A stretch of DNA of 64,000 bases. It comes from Acinetobacter courvalinii. GTDB lineage: Bacteria; Pseudomonadota; Gammaproteobacteria; Pseudomonadales; Moraxellaceae. The stretch lies in NCBI RefSeq assembly GCF_014635545.1, contig NZ_BMDA01000001.1:1132739-1196738 (forward strand), given 5' to 3'. Below, piece by piece: positions 35,234 through 44,647 of the stretch; within the stretch, counting starts at the first letter, position 1; the number at the start of each line of letters is the position of its first letter. The position numbers were made by a program, and so were the translations under genes. The notes under the pieces were generated by a model that searched no databases, had not been told where the DNA came from, and worked only from the letters and a program-made list of their open reading frames with translations.

Positions 35234-36025
35234 ATGAAAATCTCTCAACTGTTCATCGGTCTTGTTGCATGTTCTGCTGTATTTGCTCATGCAGGTATTG
35301 AAGGTGCTTCAAGTAATGAAGCAAATATCAAAGTCGGTGCGGCAGCAAATGCCAGTCATCCAGGTGGTGCGGCTGCAGTTTCGGTGCAGGCGGCAGGTGC
35401 GCCATATAACGCTTTTACAGGCTTTAGTTCACTCAAAGGTCTAGCGCAAGCATTTGCTGCGCAAGGTACAAGTAATAGCAATGTTACTGTCGGTACCAAG
35501 ACATTTAATATCTCCCATATTCCAGTATCAGCAATGCCACCTTCACACAGTGCCTTAGGTAATTTTAATTTTGGTCAAGTCGGCACACAGGAAGTTTATT
35601 TCGGTGAATGGTGGAAAGCAGGTGATACGCCTGCCAGCGCAAGCCATACCGTTTATTACGCGGGTGACAATACCAATACCACAGTACCAACTGCAGGTAC
35701 TGCGACATATACGGTTGCAGGGATTAATGGCTCAGCAACTAATCTGTTAACTGGTAATTTCACTGCGAACTTTGGTACGGGTACTTTGGAAGGTTCATTA
35801 ACTGGAACAGGTACAACCGTTTCAAACTTGACACTTGATGGTGTGACATTTAATCCCGGTTCGGCTGCATTTAGCGGATTTGCGATCGCAAATGGTACCG
35901 CTGGGTTAAATGATTCTGGTGCTGTTCAAGGTCATTTCTTTGGTGCAAATGCTGCTGCATTAGCAGGTATCGCGAAATTTGACAATGTTTCTTATAACAC
36001 TGCCTTTGGTGGTGCGAAGAACTAA
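35234..36025 (+). CDS. hphA: Secreted hemophilin-type hemophore, Slam-dependent
   Basis: This 263-residue protein has a signal peptide (cleavage after AHA at residue 20) and is rich in Gly, Ala, Thr and Asn. After an N-terminal domain (about 50-140, with VYFGEWWKAGDTP and SHTVYYAGDN) comes a C-terminal 8-strand beta-barrel-like domain (about 140-263, repeated G-T-turns, ending in FDNVSYNTAFGG). That is the layout of hemophilin/HphA and other TbpBBD substrates of Slam. The neighbouring Slam gene would move it across the outer membrane, and the STN receptor would take the heme. The identification rests on layout and context; the heme-binding residues are not assigned. Confidence 0.82.
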   Translation: MKISQLFIGLVACSAVFAHAGIEGASSNEANIKVGAAANASHPGGAAAVSVQAAGAPYNAFTGFSSLKGLAQAFAAQGTSNSNVTVGTKTFNISHIPVSAMPPSHSALGNFNFGQVGTQEVYFGEWWKAGDTPASASHTVYYAGDNTNTTVPTAGTATYTVAGINGSATNLLTGNFTANFGTGTLEGSLTGTGTTVSNLTLDGVTFNPGSAAFSGFAIANGTAGLNDSGAVQGHFFGANAAALAGIAKFDNVSYNTAFGGAKN

Positions 36026-36034
36026 TTATAGCGA

Positions 36035-36066
36035 AAGGAATCTACAACTGTAGGTTCCTTTTTCTT
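36035..36066 (+). terminator. Terminator after hphA
   Basis: AAGGAATCTACA (36035-36046) pairs with TGTAGGTTCCTT (one mismatch) before a T-rich tract. It would allow more hemophilin than Slam transcript from one promoter, or separate the two genes. Confidence 0.65.
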
Positions 36067-36107
36067 GCTTAAGACTTAATGATTTTATTTTTTGTTTTGC
36101 GGTTTTT

Positions 36108-37598
36108 ATGAAAAGAACATTGTTGTGCTATCTGACTCTATTGGCTGCTTCATCACTCTATGCAGATGATGATACTCAACTTCGCCTGAATCAAAATTTG
36201 GATCAGAATTTATTGCAACAGCAGCATCAACTACAACAACAAGGCACAATTCGTGATACCGGGAAACTCCCCAGTATCCGTATCAATGGTCAAGTTTATG
36301 CAGTAGAAAAAAATCAGGATGATTTGGCCAAAGCCCTGTATCTGGCTGTCATGCAAAAACAGTGGGGCAATGCTGCGGTTTATTTAAAGCATTATCAGCA
36401 ATATCAAGGCTATGATCAGGCTTTAATGGATTTTGCCGAAGGTGCGTTAGCACGTGCTCAGGGACAGCTCAAATTAGCCGAGCAAAAATTTCAAAGCAGT
36501 CTCAATAAACAACCGAATAATCTTATTTGTGAACTAGAGTTAGCGCGCGTGCTGTTTGAACAGCAGAAGAATAAAGAAGCAGCACGCCTTTTTACATCAA
36601 TTCAGAGCAGGTTAGGACAAAGCGATCGTGCGGTGATACCGCCAGAAGTAGAGCAAACGGTTAATCTGTTCGTCAAAGCGCTCGATCAGCGCGATTCATG
36701 GCAAGGCAGTGTCGCGATTGGTCCGTCCTATGCCACAAATCTGAATAGTTCTTCGGAACAAAGTAAAACATGGACGTTGTATGGCATTGATGATAAGGGC
36801 AATGTGACTCCCATTCGAGAAATTACCCGTGGCAGCCCCCAAGCAACATCAGCAACCGGTCTAGACTATGAAGCCAGTTTAATGAAACGCTTTTCTCTCT
36901 ACGGCAATCATGGGATTTCTTTACGCGGGTTAGCCTATGGTCAATCCTATGCTGATCATGCGCTCTATAACGAATCCACCCTGAATATCAATGCAGGCTA
37001 TAGTTTTTTTGATTTAAAAAATCAAATCACCATTGCACCGCTATTTGAACATAAACGTTATGCCAATGATGGTTTATACAATGCATGGGGGGCACGTACT
37101 GAATGGATGCGATTTCTAGCACCAGACAAAGCCTTCAAGCTTGAAGCTGAAATCAAAGATCTGGGCTATCAAAAATATAAAAACCTAGATGGTAAAGAAA
37201 GCTCGGCAATGTTTACATTCTGGAAAATTCTACCGCAGCAATGGACACTTTTTAGCGGACTGGATGTACTGGATCATGACACCCAGGAAAAATATATGGC
37301 GGCTTATCAGCAACAAGGCATCCGTCTAGGACTGAGCAAATCCTGGAAAGCAGGTTTAAATACCACGCTATTAACCTCATACCGCTGGCGGCAGTTTGAC
37401 CGCTATGTCGAGACCTTTGCTGCACGTCGCCATGATTTTGAACAGAACTATACCCTGGTTGTACAAATGCCACGGTTTAAGTTTTATGGTATGACGCCGA
37501 ATTTGACCTATCGCTACAACCATAATGACAGTAATGTCGACTGGCTCTATTCCTACGATAAACACAATATCAGCTTAAAGCTGGAACATCGTTTTTAG
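36108..37598 (+). CDS. hsmA: Slam-family (surface lipoprotein assembly modulator) outer-membrane protein
   Basis: This 496-residue protein has a signal peptide (ending SLYA), a helical TPR-like N-terminal domain (about residues 60-185, with ALARAQGQLKLAEQKF) and a C-terminal beta-barrel of the DUF560/Slam type (about 195-496, starting WQGSVAIGPSYATN and ending in LKLEHRF). Slams translocate surface lipoproteins and soluble hemophilins across the outer membrane. The adjacent hemophilin gene is the natural substrate, which matches HphA/HsmA in A. baumannii (recalled literature). Confidence 0.85.
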   Translation: MKRTLLCYLTLLAASSLYADDDTQLRLNQNLDQNLLQQQHQLQQQGTIRDTGKLPSIRINGQVYAVEKNQDDLAKALYLAVMQKQWGNAAVYLKHYQQYQGYDQALMDFAEGALARAQGQLKLAEQKFQSSLNKQPNNLICELELARVLFEQQKNKEAARLFTSIQSRLGQSDRAVIPPEVEQTVNLFVKALDQRDSWQGSVAIGPSYATNLNSSSEQSKTWTLYGIDDKGNVTPIREITRGSPQATSATGLDYEASLMKRFSLYGNHGISLRGLAYGQSYADHALYNESTLNINAGYSFFDLKNQITIAPLFEHKRYANDGLYNAWGARTEWMRFLAPDKAFKLEAEIKDLGYQKYKNLDGKESSAMFTFWKILPQQWTLFSGLDVLDHDTQEKYMAAYQQQGIRLGLSKSWKAGLNTTLLTSYRWRQFDRYVETFAARRHDFEQNYTLVVQMPRFKFYGMTPNLTYRYNHNDSNVDWLYSYDKHNISLKLEHRF

Positions 37599-37607
37599 GA
37601 GAGCGTG

Positions 37608-38522
37608 ATGAAACCAAAATCCCAGTCGCTCTCTTATGCATGGACTTCAACATTCGCCTCCAGAGCGGCCTTGATTCATTCATACCCTAAATCAGTCATT
37701 AGCTTGCTAGTCATTGCGCTGCATCTTCTAGCCATATGGTTTCTCAGCCATTTTATTGAACCTTATAGCTTGGCAACTTCACCCAAAGTGAATGCGCTCA
37801 AGGTGCACTTCGTCTCCTTGTCACCGGCAGAACAAGAGTCTCCTCATACATCGGCTCAAATTGCGCGTGCTCAACCACCAGCAGCGCAACATGTAAAACC
37901 ACAATCTACCCGTCCTCACATAGATAAACAGGACAGCAACAAGCAGAAGATTCTGGTCAGTCATAATACTTCGCATAGCGTGTCCAACAAACAATTGAAT
38001 AAACAACAACATGCTGACGCATCCCAACCAACACAACCGCTTGCTGTTCAAACTGTAGAAAATAAAACGGCGAAATCACATTTACAGCCTGAACCATCTT
38101 CTGCTGCCGTTAATTCACATCAGCAAATACCTCAAGCAGATGCGGGAGAAAAGCACGACTTCTCTGCTGGCGTAAAAGCGCCTGCACCACAACAGCAGCT
38201 TAGCCGGGCACCTGACAGCCAGGTTGAACGTGATGCACCTATGCAACTCAGTCATGTCGAGGTTCTCAGTTTTGGCAAGTTTGCCTACGACGACCGGGAA
38301 CTGAGACAACAAACCCGCATGGTGGAGTTACGTTTACACATCAATGAAAACGGGCAGCCAATCGATATTCAGTTAAAACAAAGTTCAGGTATCACCAGTT
38401 TAGATCAGCGCGTTCTAAACGCAGCCCGTCAGTCCAGATTCAAACCCTACACAGTCAATGGCCGAGCAGTGGCTATTGTCGTCGATTTTCCAGTGCAACT
38501 TAAACTCAGTCGGGATCGTTAA
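37608..38522 (+). CDS. tonB: TonB-family energy transducer
   Basis: This 304-residue protein has an N-terminal transmembrane anchor (about residues 25-48). A long periplasmic linker of about 140 residues is rich in Gln, Ser, His and Lys; it is less proline-rich than a classical TonB. The C-terminal TonB domain (about 215-300) contains VELRLHINENGQPIDIQLKQ and VLNAARQSRFKPY. The ATG at 37608 follows AGGAGAG; a GTG one codon earlier is possible. It is probably the dedicated partner of the receptors in this locus and is followed 35 bp later by heme oxygenase. Confidence 0.9.
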   Translation: MKPKSQSLSYAWTSTFASRAALIHSYPKSVISLLVIALHLLAIWFLSHFIEPYSLATSPKVNALKVHFVSLSPAEQESPHTSAQIARAQPPAAQHVKPQSTRPHIDKQDSNKQKILVSHNTSHSVSNKQLNKQQHADASQPTQPLAVQTVENKTAKSHLQPEPSSAAVNSHQQIPQADAGEKHDFSAGVKAPAPQQQLSRAPDSQVERDAPMQLSHVEVLSFGKFAYDDRELRQQTRMVELRLHINENGQPIDIQLKQSSGITSLDQRVLNAARQSRFKPYTVNGRAVAIVVDFPVQLKLSRDR

Positions 38523-38557
38523 CCGATGAGCAATATTCTTTCTTCAGGAGAATGATT

Positions 38558-39154
38558 ATGAACGCAGTCACAGAACCAATGGTCGCCAACAGCCTTTCGC
38601 AACGTTTAAAGCAAGAAACGGCAGCAGAGCATGAACGGATGCATCGCCTGATGGCGAAGGCCGATGTATTTGCCAACAAGGAAAAATATGCGCAATTCAC
38701 CTTGTCACAATACTATTTCCAGCAGGAAATTGAACATCTTTTTGAACAGGAAGGTGTGGCTGAACTTATTCCAGACCTCGGTATTCGTGGTCGTTCTTTA
38801 CAGGCTTTTGAAGATTTGCAGGACTTGGGTATTCAACCGGCAGGACAAGCGCTACAAAGTGCAGCAGTCAAATTACCTGAAGCCCTAGGCTGGATTTATG
38901 TCTCGGAAGGGTCAACCTTGGGCGCCGCTTTCTTATTTAAAGAAGCGCAAAAACGCTTAGGCTTCTCTGAAACCTTTGCTGCCCGTAATTTGGCTGCTTA
39001 TCCGGAAGGACGTGCCAAGGTTTGGAAACGTTTTGTCCAGGCACTCGACGATGCGGATTTTGACCCAGCATTACAGGATCGCGTGGTGCAAGGTGCTTTG
39101 GATGCATTTGGCTATTTTGGAAAGGCCTTAAACCAGCTGGACGAATTAAAATAA
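38558..39154 (+). CDS. hemO: HemO, biliverdin-producing heme oxygenase
   Basis: This 198-residue helical protein has the heme oxygenase layout. The proximal histidine lies in TAAEHERMHRLM (His25 by alignment, His29 possible). The distal helix region is EALGWIYVSEGSTLGAAFL (about residues 107-125), with the conserved glycines that let heme bend over the helix. It opens heme to biliverdin, CO and Fe(II) in the cytosol. The ATG at 38558 is seven bases after AGGAG; the ATG at 38552 is too close to it. It is the last step of the heme-uptake locus. Confidence 0.93.
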   Translation: MNAVTEPMVANSLSQRLKQETAAEHERMHRLMAKADVFANKEKYAQFTLSQYYFQQEIEHLFEQEGVAELIPDLGIRGRSLQAFEDLQDLGIQPAGQALQSAAVKLPEALGWIYVSEGSTLGAAFLFKEAQKRLGFSETFAARNLAAYPEGRAKVWKRFVQALDDADFDPALQDRVVQGALDAFGYFGKALNQLDELK

Positions 39155-39179
39155 GCAGATGACTTAAGGATGAGCAGGT

Positions 39180-39629
39180 ATGGCGAATATTGATCGCATG
39201 AATCATGATGTGAATAGCAAGGTTGTGCCCCAACCCTCACAGCCGGCAAGCAAATTAGCACGCTCAGTCTGGTGGCGATTACTCTTTATCTGTCTGGCCT
39301 GGTTATGTATTGCACTCGGCATACTTGGAATTTTTATTCCAGGTCTGCCGACGGTTGATTTTATATTATTGGCGGTTTTCTTTGCAGCCAGAGGCTCAGA
39401 AAAACTGCATCAATGGTTCCTTAATCACCGCTTTATCGGGCCTATGCTCAAAGAATGGCAGCACAACCGCCGCATTCCCAAAAAAGCCAAATACATGTCA
39501 ACCGTGAGTATGAGCATTGCTGCAGTCATGATGCTCTGGACCATTCCACATCCGTGGCTGGTCTATCCTTTAATTGCCTGTATGGCTGCGGTGTTGATCT
39601 GGATGTGGAGCAGGGATCATGGTCGCTAA
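39180..39629 (+). CDS. YbaN/DUF454-family inner-membrane protein
   Basis: This 149-residue protein has an N-terminal cytosolic tail of about 28 residues, then hydrophobic helices at about 31-50, 52-68 and 108-142. The DUF454 hallmark GILGIFIPGLPTVDFILLA and FAARGSEKLHQWFLNH are present. In other bacteria YbaN-like genes often lie beside heme oxygenase or heme-uptake genes, as here. The function is unknown. It starts 25 bp after the hemO stop and probably shares its transcript. Confidence 0.87.
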   Translation: MANIDRMNHDVNSKVVPQPSQPASKLARSVWWRLLFICLAWLCIALGILGIFIPGLPTVDFILLAVFFAARGSEKLHQWFLNHRFIGPMLKEWQHNRRIPKKAKYMSTVSMSIAAVMMLWTIPHPWLVYPLIACMAAVLIWMWSRDHGR

Positions 39630-39714
39630 TCGGGTATTATCCAAATGTTCTATCTGGCCTGAGGAAATAACATCTGGCTCAGAGGATGCCGCATTTAACT
39701 GCTTCGACACAATT

Positions 39715-40150
39715 TTATCGCTCCAACTCGTTTACCGAGTGATTCGGTTTCAGATTAATTAATATCAACCAGTAGCACACTGCGGGGATCAAGGCGATAA
39801 AGAACGCAAAGATATCATCATAAAGTACGCCCCATTGTTTTGGCAGTTGGCCGGTATGGCTCCATTCCAGAACAATAAACAAAGGGGCTGCAATCAATAA
39901 TGCACTTAGACAAATCGTAAAAAAATTCAGGCACCGATAGTGGTTTAAGCCGAGTGACAATAACAAGGAGAAAGGAACGGTTAAAATGCAATAGGCGAGA
40001 TAAACCAGAAAATGTCCAACTAAAAATCATAAATAGTGAATAAGGTTTAAATTCACTATTCAGCAAGATAAACAGTAAGGCCATAAACACTAATAAAGGA
40101 ATCGGCGCCAATAAAAGCGCATACACTATGGTCTTTGTCTTATATTTCAA
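39715..40150 (-). pseudogene. Small integral membrane protein gene with a frameshift
   Basis: The minus strand from the ATG at 40150 encodes a hydrophobic protein (MKYKTKTIVYALLLAPIPLL, then a second helix). At an A5/T5 tract (40022-40026) it leaves the frame whose continuation has two or three more helices (FLVYLAYCILTVPFS, then FFTICLSALLIAAPLFIV, PAVCYWLILINL) and stops at 39715. Removing one T gives one uninterrupted frame of 144 residues with four or more helices. The break therefore looks like a one-base insertion in a homopolymer. It may be real or a sequencing error. I do not recognise the family. Confidence 0.75.
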
Positions 40151-40313
40151 TCAAACACCCTCGACCGCCTCAAGGTTACGTATTGCATAATTCTAATACA
40201 TATTGCGTAACGCTATTTGCTCTGCTAGTCTTTTTTCGCTTTCTCTCAAAATATGTCAACTCAGGATAATATACAAGAGATTAAAAAATCGAATAATCAT
40301 AAGGAATATGGAC

Positions 40314-41570
40314 ATGTTCAAGGATACGCACGCCACGTTGCATTCCTCAAAAAAAGCAGCAGTGATCACCTTACTACTTTGTTTTCTGTTTGCCATTATC
40401 GAAGGTTTTGATTTGCAGTCGATGGGCGTTGCCGCACCCAGAATGAAAGCAGAAATGTTACTGAGCAGTACCGAGATGGGCTGGGTGTTTAGTGCAGCGG
40501 TGCTCGGTACTTTACCTGGCGCCATGCTTGCAGGAAGACTGGCCGATTCAATTGGGCGAAAGAAAGTATTCATTAGCTGTATTCTGATTTTTGGCCTGAT
40601 GTCATTACTGACACCTTTTACTCAGCAATTGAACAGTTTGCTTCTGGTGAGATTTCTGACCGGATTAGGCATGGGTGGGGCATTACCGCTTGTAATTACC
40701 ATGGTGTCTGAAGCTGTGAGTGAAAAATATAAAGCGACTGCCGTCAGTGCCATGTATTGTGGCATGCCGATTGGTGGCGTTCTCACTTCTGTGGTGGCTT
40801 TATCTCTGACTGCAGATCATGAATGGCGGCATATCTTTTATTTCGGTGGCATCGCACCTTTATTACTTGTCCCTGTTCTGATTTTCTTTTTACCTGAATC
40901 GAAAGCCTATCTGAATAAAACAGCAAACAGCCCGGCAACACGCCCAAGTTTGGTGACGGTCTTATTTGCAAAACCCCGTATACTGATTACGTGCAGTTTA
41001 TGGTTGAGTTTCTTCGGCACACTTTTGGTATTAGCGCTATTCCAGAACTGGTTACCGACTTTAATTTCAGGCTTAGGTCTGAATAAAGAACAGGCCAGTT
41101 ATATCCAGATTGGCTTTAATCTGGGCGGTTCGATTGGCATCCTGATTTTGGGCTTTATGCTGGACCGGTTAAATAAATTCCTGATTGTTGCAGGTGTTTA
41201 TACCGGTATTCTGATTTCACTGATCGGACTGGCTTATTCCAATAGTGCGTTTAGTTTTACCTTATTCGCTAGTGGATGCGGTATGTTTGTGATTGGTTGC
41301 CAGTCGATTTTATATACTTTGGCAGCCAAGTATTATCCAACAGAAATGCGGGGAAGCGGCGTCGGTGCTGCTGTTGCGATTGGCCGGATCGGTGCCTTTT
41401 CCGGTCCATTAGTGGCAGGCTATTTATTGGGAACCGGGCAAAGTGAAATTGTGGTGATTGCCTCAAGTATTCCGATGATTTTATTGGCTGCCATCTCAGC
41501 ACTGATCTTACTTCGTAAACCGACACATTCAACCGAAGACAAAGACGCACTTAAGGTCGTGACCCCGTGA
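40314..41570 (+). CDS. MFS transporter, aromatic acid:H+ symporter (AAHS) family
   Basis: This 418-residue protein has 12 predicted helices. The AAHS signature is visible: helix 1 carries the acidic pair region FAIIEGFDLQSMGVAAPRM, and loop 2-3 reads GRLADSIGRKKV, with a matching GFMLDRLNKF after helix 8. Family members (PcaK, BenK, MhpT) bring in aromatic acids, so a role in aromatic uptake is likely. The ATG at 40314 is preferred (AAGGA eight bases before); the frame is open upstream to 40203. BenE and an XRE-cupin regulator lie nearby but are not in the same transcript. Confidence 0.9.
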   Translation: MFKDTHATLHSSKKAAVITLLLCFLFAIIEGFDLQSMGVAAPRMKAEMLLSSTEMGWVFSAAVLGTLPGAMLAGRLADSIGRKKVFISCILIFGLMSLLTPFTQQLNSLLLVRFLTGLGMGGALPLVITMVSEAVSEKYKATAVSAMYCGMPIGGVLTSVVALSLTADHEWRHIFYFGGIAPLLLVPVLIFFLPESKAYLNKTANSPATRPSLVTVLFAKPRILITCSLWLSFFGTLLVLALFQNWLPTLISGLGLNKEQASYIQIGFNLGGSIGILILGFMLDRLNKFLIVAGVYTGILISLIGLAYSNSAFSFTLFASGCGMFVIGCQSILYTLAAKYYPTEMRGSGVGAAVAIGRIGAFSGPLVAGYLLGTGQSEIVVIASSIPMILLAAISALILLRKPTHSTEDKDALKVVTP

Positions 41571-41605
41571 TTTGATTTTTAGACTTTGTTATCTCCGCAA
41601 TATCA

Positions 41606-41634
41606 GGGAATAGCCATGCTATTTCCTTTTTTAT
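41606..41634 (+). terminator. Terminator of the MFS transporter gene
   Basis: GGGAATAGC (41606-41614) pairs with GCTATTTCC (one G-T pair) around CAT, followed by TTTTTT. Confidence 0.7.
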
Positions 41635-41744
41635 TTTAGCCCGTTTAATTGCAGTACCTCCATAATGTGGCATTACATTGTATTTTGGCGTATCGGTATA
41701 ATAAAATAATGCCGATTTTAGGATGAACCGATAGGAAAAGTAGG

Positions 41745-42419
41745 ATGTATAAGGCGATTTTCTTTGATATTGATGATACCTTGCTGAATTTTAGCGTGGC
41801 CAATCGCTCGGCATTTGTAAAATCCTTCGGAGAATTTAATTTACATCATGATGATCTGACCTATAGCACCTATAAACACATTAACCATCTTTTATGGGAA
41901 AGACAGAAGTTAGGCGAAATTACAGTACAGGACGTAATTAATAACCGCTTTAAACAACTATTTACTGCTTTGAAAGTGGAGATTAATCATGATCATTTTC
42001 GCGATACTTTTCAGGGCAATCTGGCCAAAGAACATACCCTTGAAGAGGGTGCAGCAGAAGCAATTCAATATTTAAGCCAAAAATATAAACTCTTCGCCGC
42101 CTCAAATAGCATTCTGCTTCAGCAAAAGGCACGTTTACACTTGGCCGGTCTATTGCCACATTTCTCTGATCTGTATGTATCTGATGATGTCGGTTATGAA
42201 AAACCTGATCAGCGTTTTTTCCAGACCTGTTTAGCCAGAAGTAAGATTGCCAAAGAAGAAATTCTTTTTATTGGCGACAGTCTTGAAGCAGACATCAAAG
42301 GTGCCTCTTCATGTGAAATTCCAACCTGCTGGTACAATCCCAAACAAATCAAGAATGAACAGGATCTGAATATCACGTATACCATTCAACATCTGTCCGA
42401 CCTGACTCAGATTCTATAA
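41745..42419 (+). CDS. HAD-superfamily phosphatase, YjjG-like nucleotidase
   Basis: This 224-residue HAD hydrolase shows motif I FFDIDDTLLNF (nucleophile Asp9), motif II around AASNSILLQ, and motifs III/IV in VGYEKPDQRFF and FIGDSLEADIKGA. The helical cap lies between residues 15 and 90, as in the YjjG/YfnB group, which dephosphorylates nucleoside monophosphates including non-canonical pyrimidines. The gene stands alone and is convergent with the XRE-cupin gene. Confidence 0.87.
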   Translation: MYKAIFFDIDDTLLNFSVANRSAFVKSFGEFNLHHDDLTYSTYKHINHLLWERQKLGEITVQDVINNRFKQLFTALKVEINHDHFRDTFQGNLAKEHTLEEGAAEAIQYLSQKYKLFAASNSILLQQKARLHLAGLLPHFSDLYVSDDVGYEKPDQRFFQTCLARSKIAKEEILFIGDSLEADIKGASSCEIPTCWYNPKQIKNEQDLNITYTIQHLSDLTQIL

Positions 42420-42448
42420 AACAGAAACCTGCCTTTGCTGTTCAAGGT

Positions 42449-43018
42449 TTATGGGGCAGGATGTGGATAGTGAATAATATTGTGCATGATCACACTCTGC
42501 TCACCCGTATTGGCATAGGTATGTGGAATATCGGCGTGAAAGCGGATCGATTCTCCAGCTGCCACCGTGTGATTAATCCCTTCAAGCTGTAGCTGCAATA
42601 CCCCAGCAAACACAATGATATGTTCAATCACGCCTGCTTCATGCGGGCTGGATTCACTGCTTGCGCCGGGCAGTAATTCAATCTTTAGCACATCCATGCG
42701 AAGTTGCTCATCAAAAGCAATCAGGGGACTGACCCGCATGCCTGAATGCCCCTGTTCAAAAACAGGCAAGTCTCTGAAATGATGGATTTCCGGTGCGGTT
42801 TGAGCTCGTCCACCTTCAAGAAAAGTCGAAAATGCAATATTGAATCCGGTCGCGATTTTCCAGAGCGTTGCTACCGTCGGACTCGACTTGCCCAGCTCGA
42901 TTTGACCGAGCATTGCTTTACTGACACCGGTCAATTCAGCAGTTTGGCTTAAACTCAAACCGCGCTCGGTTCTCAAGCTTTTTAAAGCTTCAGCAACATT
43001 GGGTGGAATATCCTGCAT
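42449..43018 (-). CDS. XRE-family regulator with cupin domain
   Basis: This 189-residue protein has an N-terminal helix-turn-helix (about residues 10-65, with RGLSLSQTAELTGVSKAMLGQIE) and a C-terminal cupin (about 110-188, with PHEAGVIEHIIVFAG and GESIRFHADIPHTYAN). The ATG at 43018 is chosen because an upstream in-frame start at 43153 would lie inside the divergent benE gene. It is divergent from the BenE transporter gene and is likely its regulator. Such proteins sense small metabolites through the cupin. Confidence 0.9.
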   Translation of the reverse strand: MQDIPPNVAEALKSLRTERGLSLSQTAELTGVSKAMLGQIELGKSSPTVATLWKIATGFNIAFSTFLEGGRAQTAPEIHHFRDLPVFEQGHSGMRVSPLIAFDEQLRMDVLKIELLPGASSESSPHEAGVIEHIIVFAGVLQLQLEGINHTVAAGESIRFHADIPHTYANTGEQSVIMHNIIHYPHPAP

Positions 43019-43112
43019 AAATAGACGTCTTCTTGAATAAAAATGATTGTCCGTTATAACAGACGATGATACTTTAGTCACTCTACCTTCATTCTTCAGT
43101 AAAGTATTTCCT

Positions 43113-44288
43113 ATGCGTAACTTAGCATTTTTTAGGTCTTCCTCACCAGCCATGATTATGACCGGGCTTGTGGCAGTGCTGGTCGGCTATGCCAGTTCTT
43201 TGGCCATTATTTTACAGGCGCTGGAAAGGGCGGGACTGGATGCTTCGCAAACAGGAAGCTGGCTGATGATGCTGGGTATCGGCATGGGAATCACCAGTAT
43301 CGGATTGTCACTTTATTATCGTACTCCGATTTTAACGGCGTGGTCGACACCCGGGATTGCCTTGCTTGCCACCAGCCTGACTGGAGTCAGTATTAATGAA
43401 GTGGTGGGTGTGTTTATCTTTGCTTCAGGTCTGATGCTGTTATGTGGCGCGACAGGTATTTTTGCCAAGCTGATGAATTACATTCCACGCTCGATTGCTT
43501 CTGCCATGCTGGCAGGCATCCTGTTACGTTTTGGTTTAAGTACATTCGAAGCCTTACAGGTCAATTTTACCTTGTGTCTTGCCATGCTGGCGGCGTTTGT
43601 ATTGACCCGACGCTGGTTCCCACTCTATGCCATTATTGCAACGCTGATTACAGGGATTGTTGTGGCCGGGATCAGCGGAGACCTGCATTTTACCCAGACC
43701 GGTAATGTGTTCACGCTGCCCACCTTCGTCCAGCCGCAGTTCACCATGACCACGCTGATTGGTGTGGGGATTCCATTTTTTATCGTTTCGCTGGCATCGC
43801 AAAATGCACCGGGTATTGCGATCTTGCAGGCCAGTGGTTATACACCTAAAACCTCTATGTTGATGGTCTGTACCTCTCTAACCGCGATTATTTTAGCGCC
43901 GTGGGGTGGTTTTAGTATCTGTATTGCAGCCATTACCGCAGCGCTTTGTATGGCGCCTGATGTTCATCCTAATCCAGCAAAACGTTATATTGCATCGACT
44001 TGGGCCGGTATTTTTTACTTAATCGCCGGGATTTTTGGCGGCGCCATTTTTATATTGTTTAATGGCTTACCAAGCGTATTAATCCATATCCTGGCTGGAC
44101 TGGCATTATTGACGACCTTGATGAACAGTCTGCATCAATCATTAGTAGACGAACAGGGCCGCGATGCAGCGATGATCTGTTTTCTTCTCACCGCATCAGG
44201 CATCACCTTACTAGGAATTGGTTCAGCTTTTTGGGGCCTGGTCGGCGGGATTCTGGCCTATCAGATTCTGGTGAAACCTGCCCGCTAA
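43113..44288 (+). CDS. benE: BenE-family benzoate/H+ symporter
   Basis: This 391-residue protein has about 12 hydrophobic helices. It carries BenE-type segments TGLVAVLVGYASSLAIILQALE at the start, LLATSLTGVSINEVVGVF, VSLASQNAPGIAILQASGY and APWGGFSICIAAITAALCMAPD. BenE in A. calcoaceticus imports benzoate (recalled); here no ben catabolic genes are in the window. The ATG at 43113 follows the promoter region shared with the XRE-cupin gene. Confidence 0.9.
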   Translation: MRNLAFFRSSSPAMIMTGLVAVLVGYASSLAIILQALERAGLDASQTGSWLMMLGIGMGITSIGLSLYYRTPILTAWSTPGIALLATSLTGVSINEVVGVFIFASGLMLLCGATGIFAKLMNYIPRSIASAMLAGILLRFGLSTFEALQVNFTLCLAMLAAFVLTRRWFPLYAIIATLITGIVVAGISGDLHFTQTGNVFTLPTFVQPQFTMTTLIGVGIPFFIVSLASQNAPGIAILQASGYTPKTSMLMVCTSLTAIILAPWGGFSICIAAITAALCMAPDVHPNPAKRYIASTWAGIFYLIAGIFGGAIFILFNGLPSVLIHILAGLALLTTLMNSLHQSLVDEQGRDAAMICFLLTASGITLLGIGSAFWGLVGGILAYQILVKPAR

Positions 44289-44647
44289 TATCGGATATTG
44301 TTTCAAGATAAGTTATATAAAAAGCGATTATTAATTGATTATAATCGCTTTTTTACTATGCAATCTCAGTTTGAATAGGTGATGATAGAGTTATAGAATT
44401 TTTTTAAATTTTATAAAAAATACCGCTAGGAAAAATGAACTCGATTATCATAATTTAAAATATAAAGAGCTTAAATAAGACTTTCTTCACACAATAATTT
44501 AATTATGTATACCATCTTGCTTAATTTATTTTATTTCATACAATCGATATTTTATTGATATTTTTATATCATTTTGCGGTACATATATAAATTAAAACAA
44601 CTGAATTGTTGTATTTGTAGCAGCAGTCCGACATAAAAGTTTTTTAT
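44289..44647. other. AT-rich intergenic region with terminator at 44319-44354
   Basis: AAAAAGCGATTAT (44319-44331) pairs with ATAATCGCTTTTT (44341-44353) and T residues follow, ending benE. The remainder to 44647 is very AT-rich, and I see no gene in it. A promoter for the acyltransferase gene is expected here. Confidence 0.7.

Noticed and set aside
40173-40211. TATTGCATAA/TATTGCGTAA near-repeats upstream of the MFS transporter as a mobile-element end.
   Set aside because: Too short, with no transposase or target duplication; possibly regulatory only.
43019-43153. N-terminal extension of the XRE-cupin regulator.
   Set aside because: It would overlap the start of benE; the ATG at 43018 begins the conserved helix-turn-helix.
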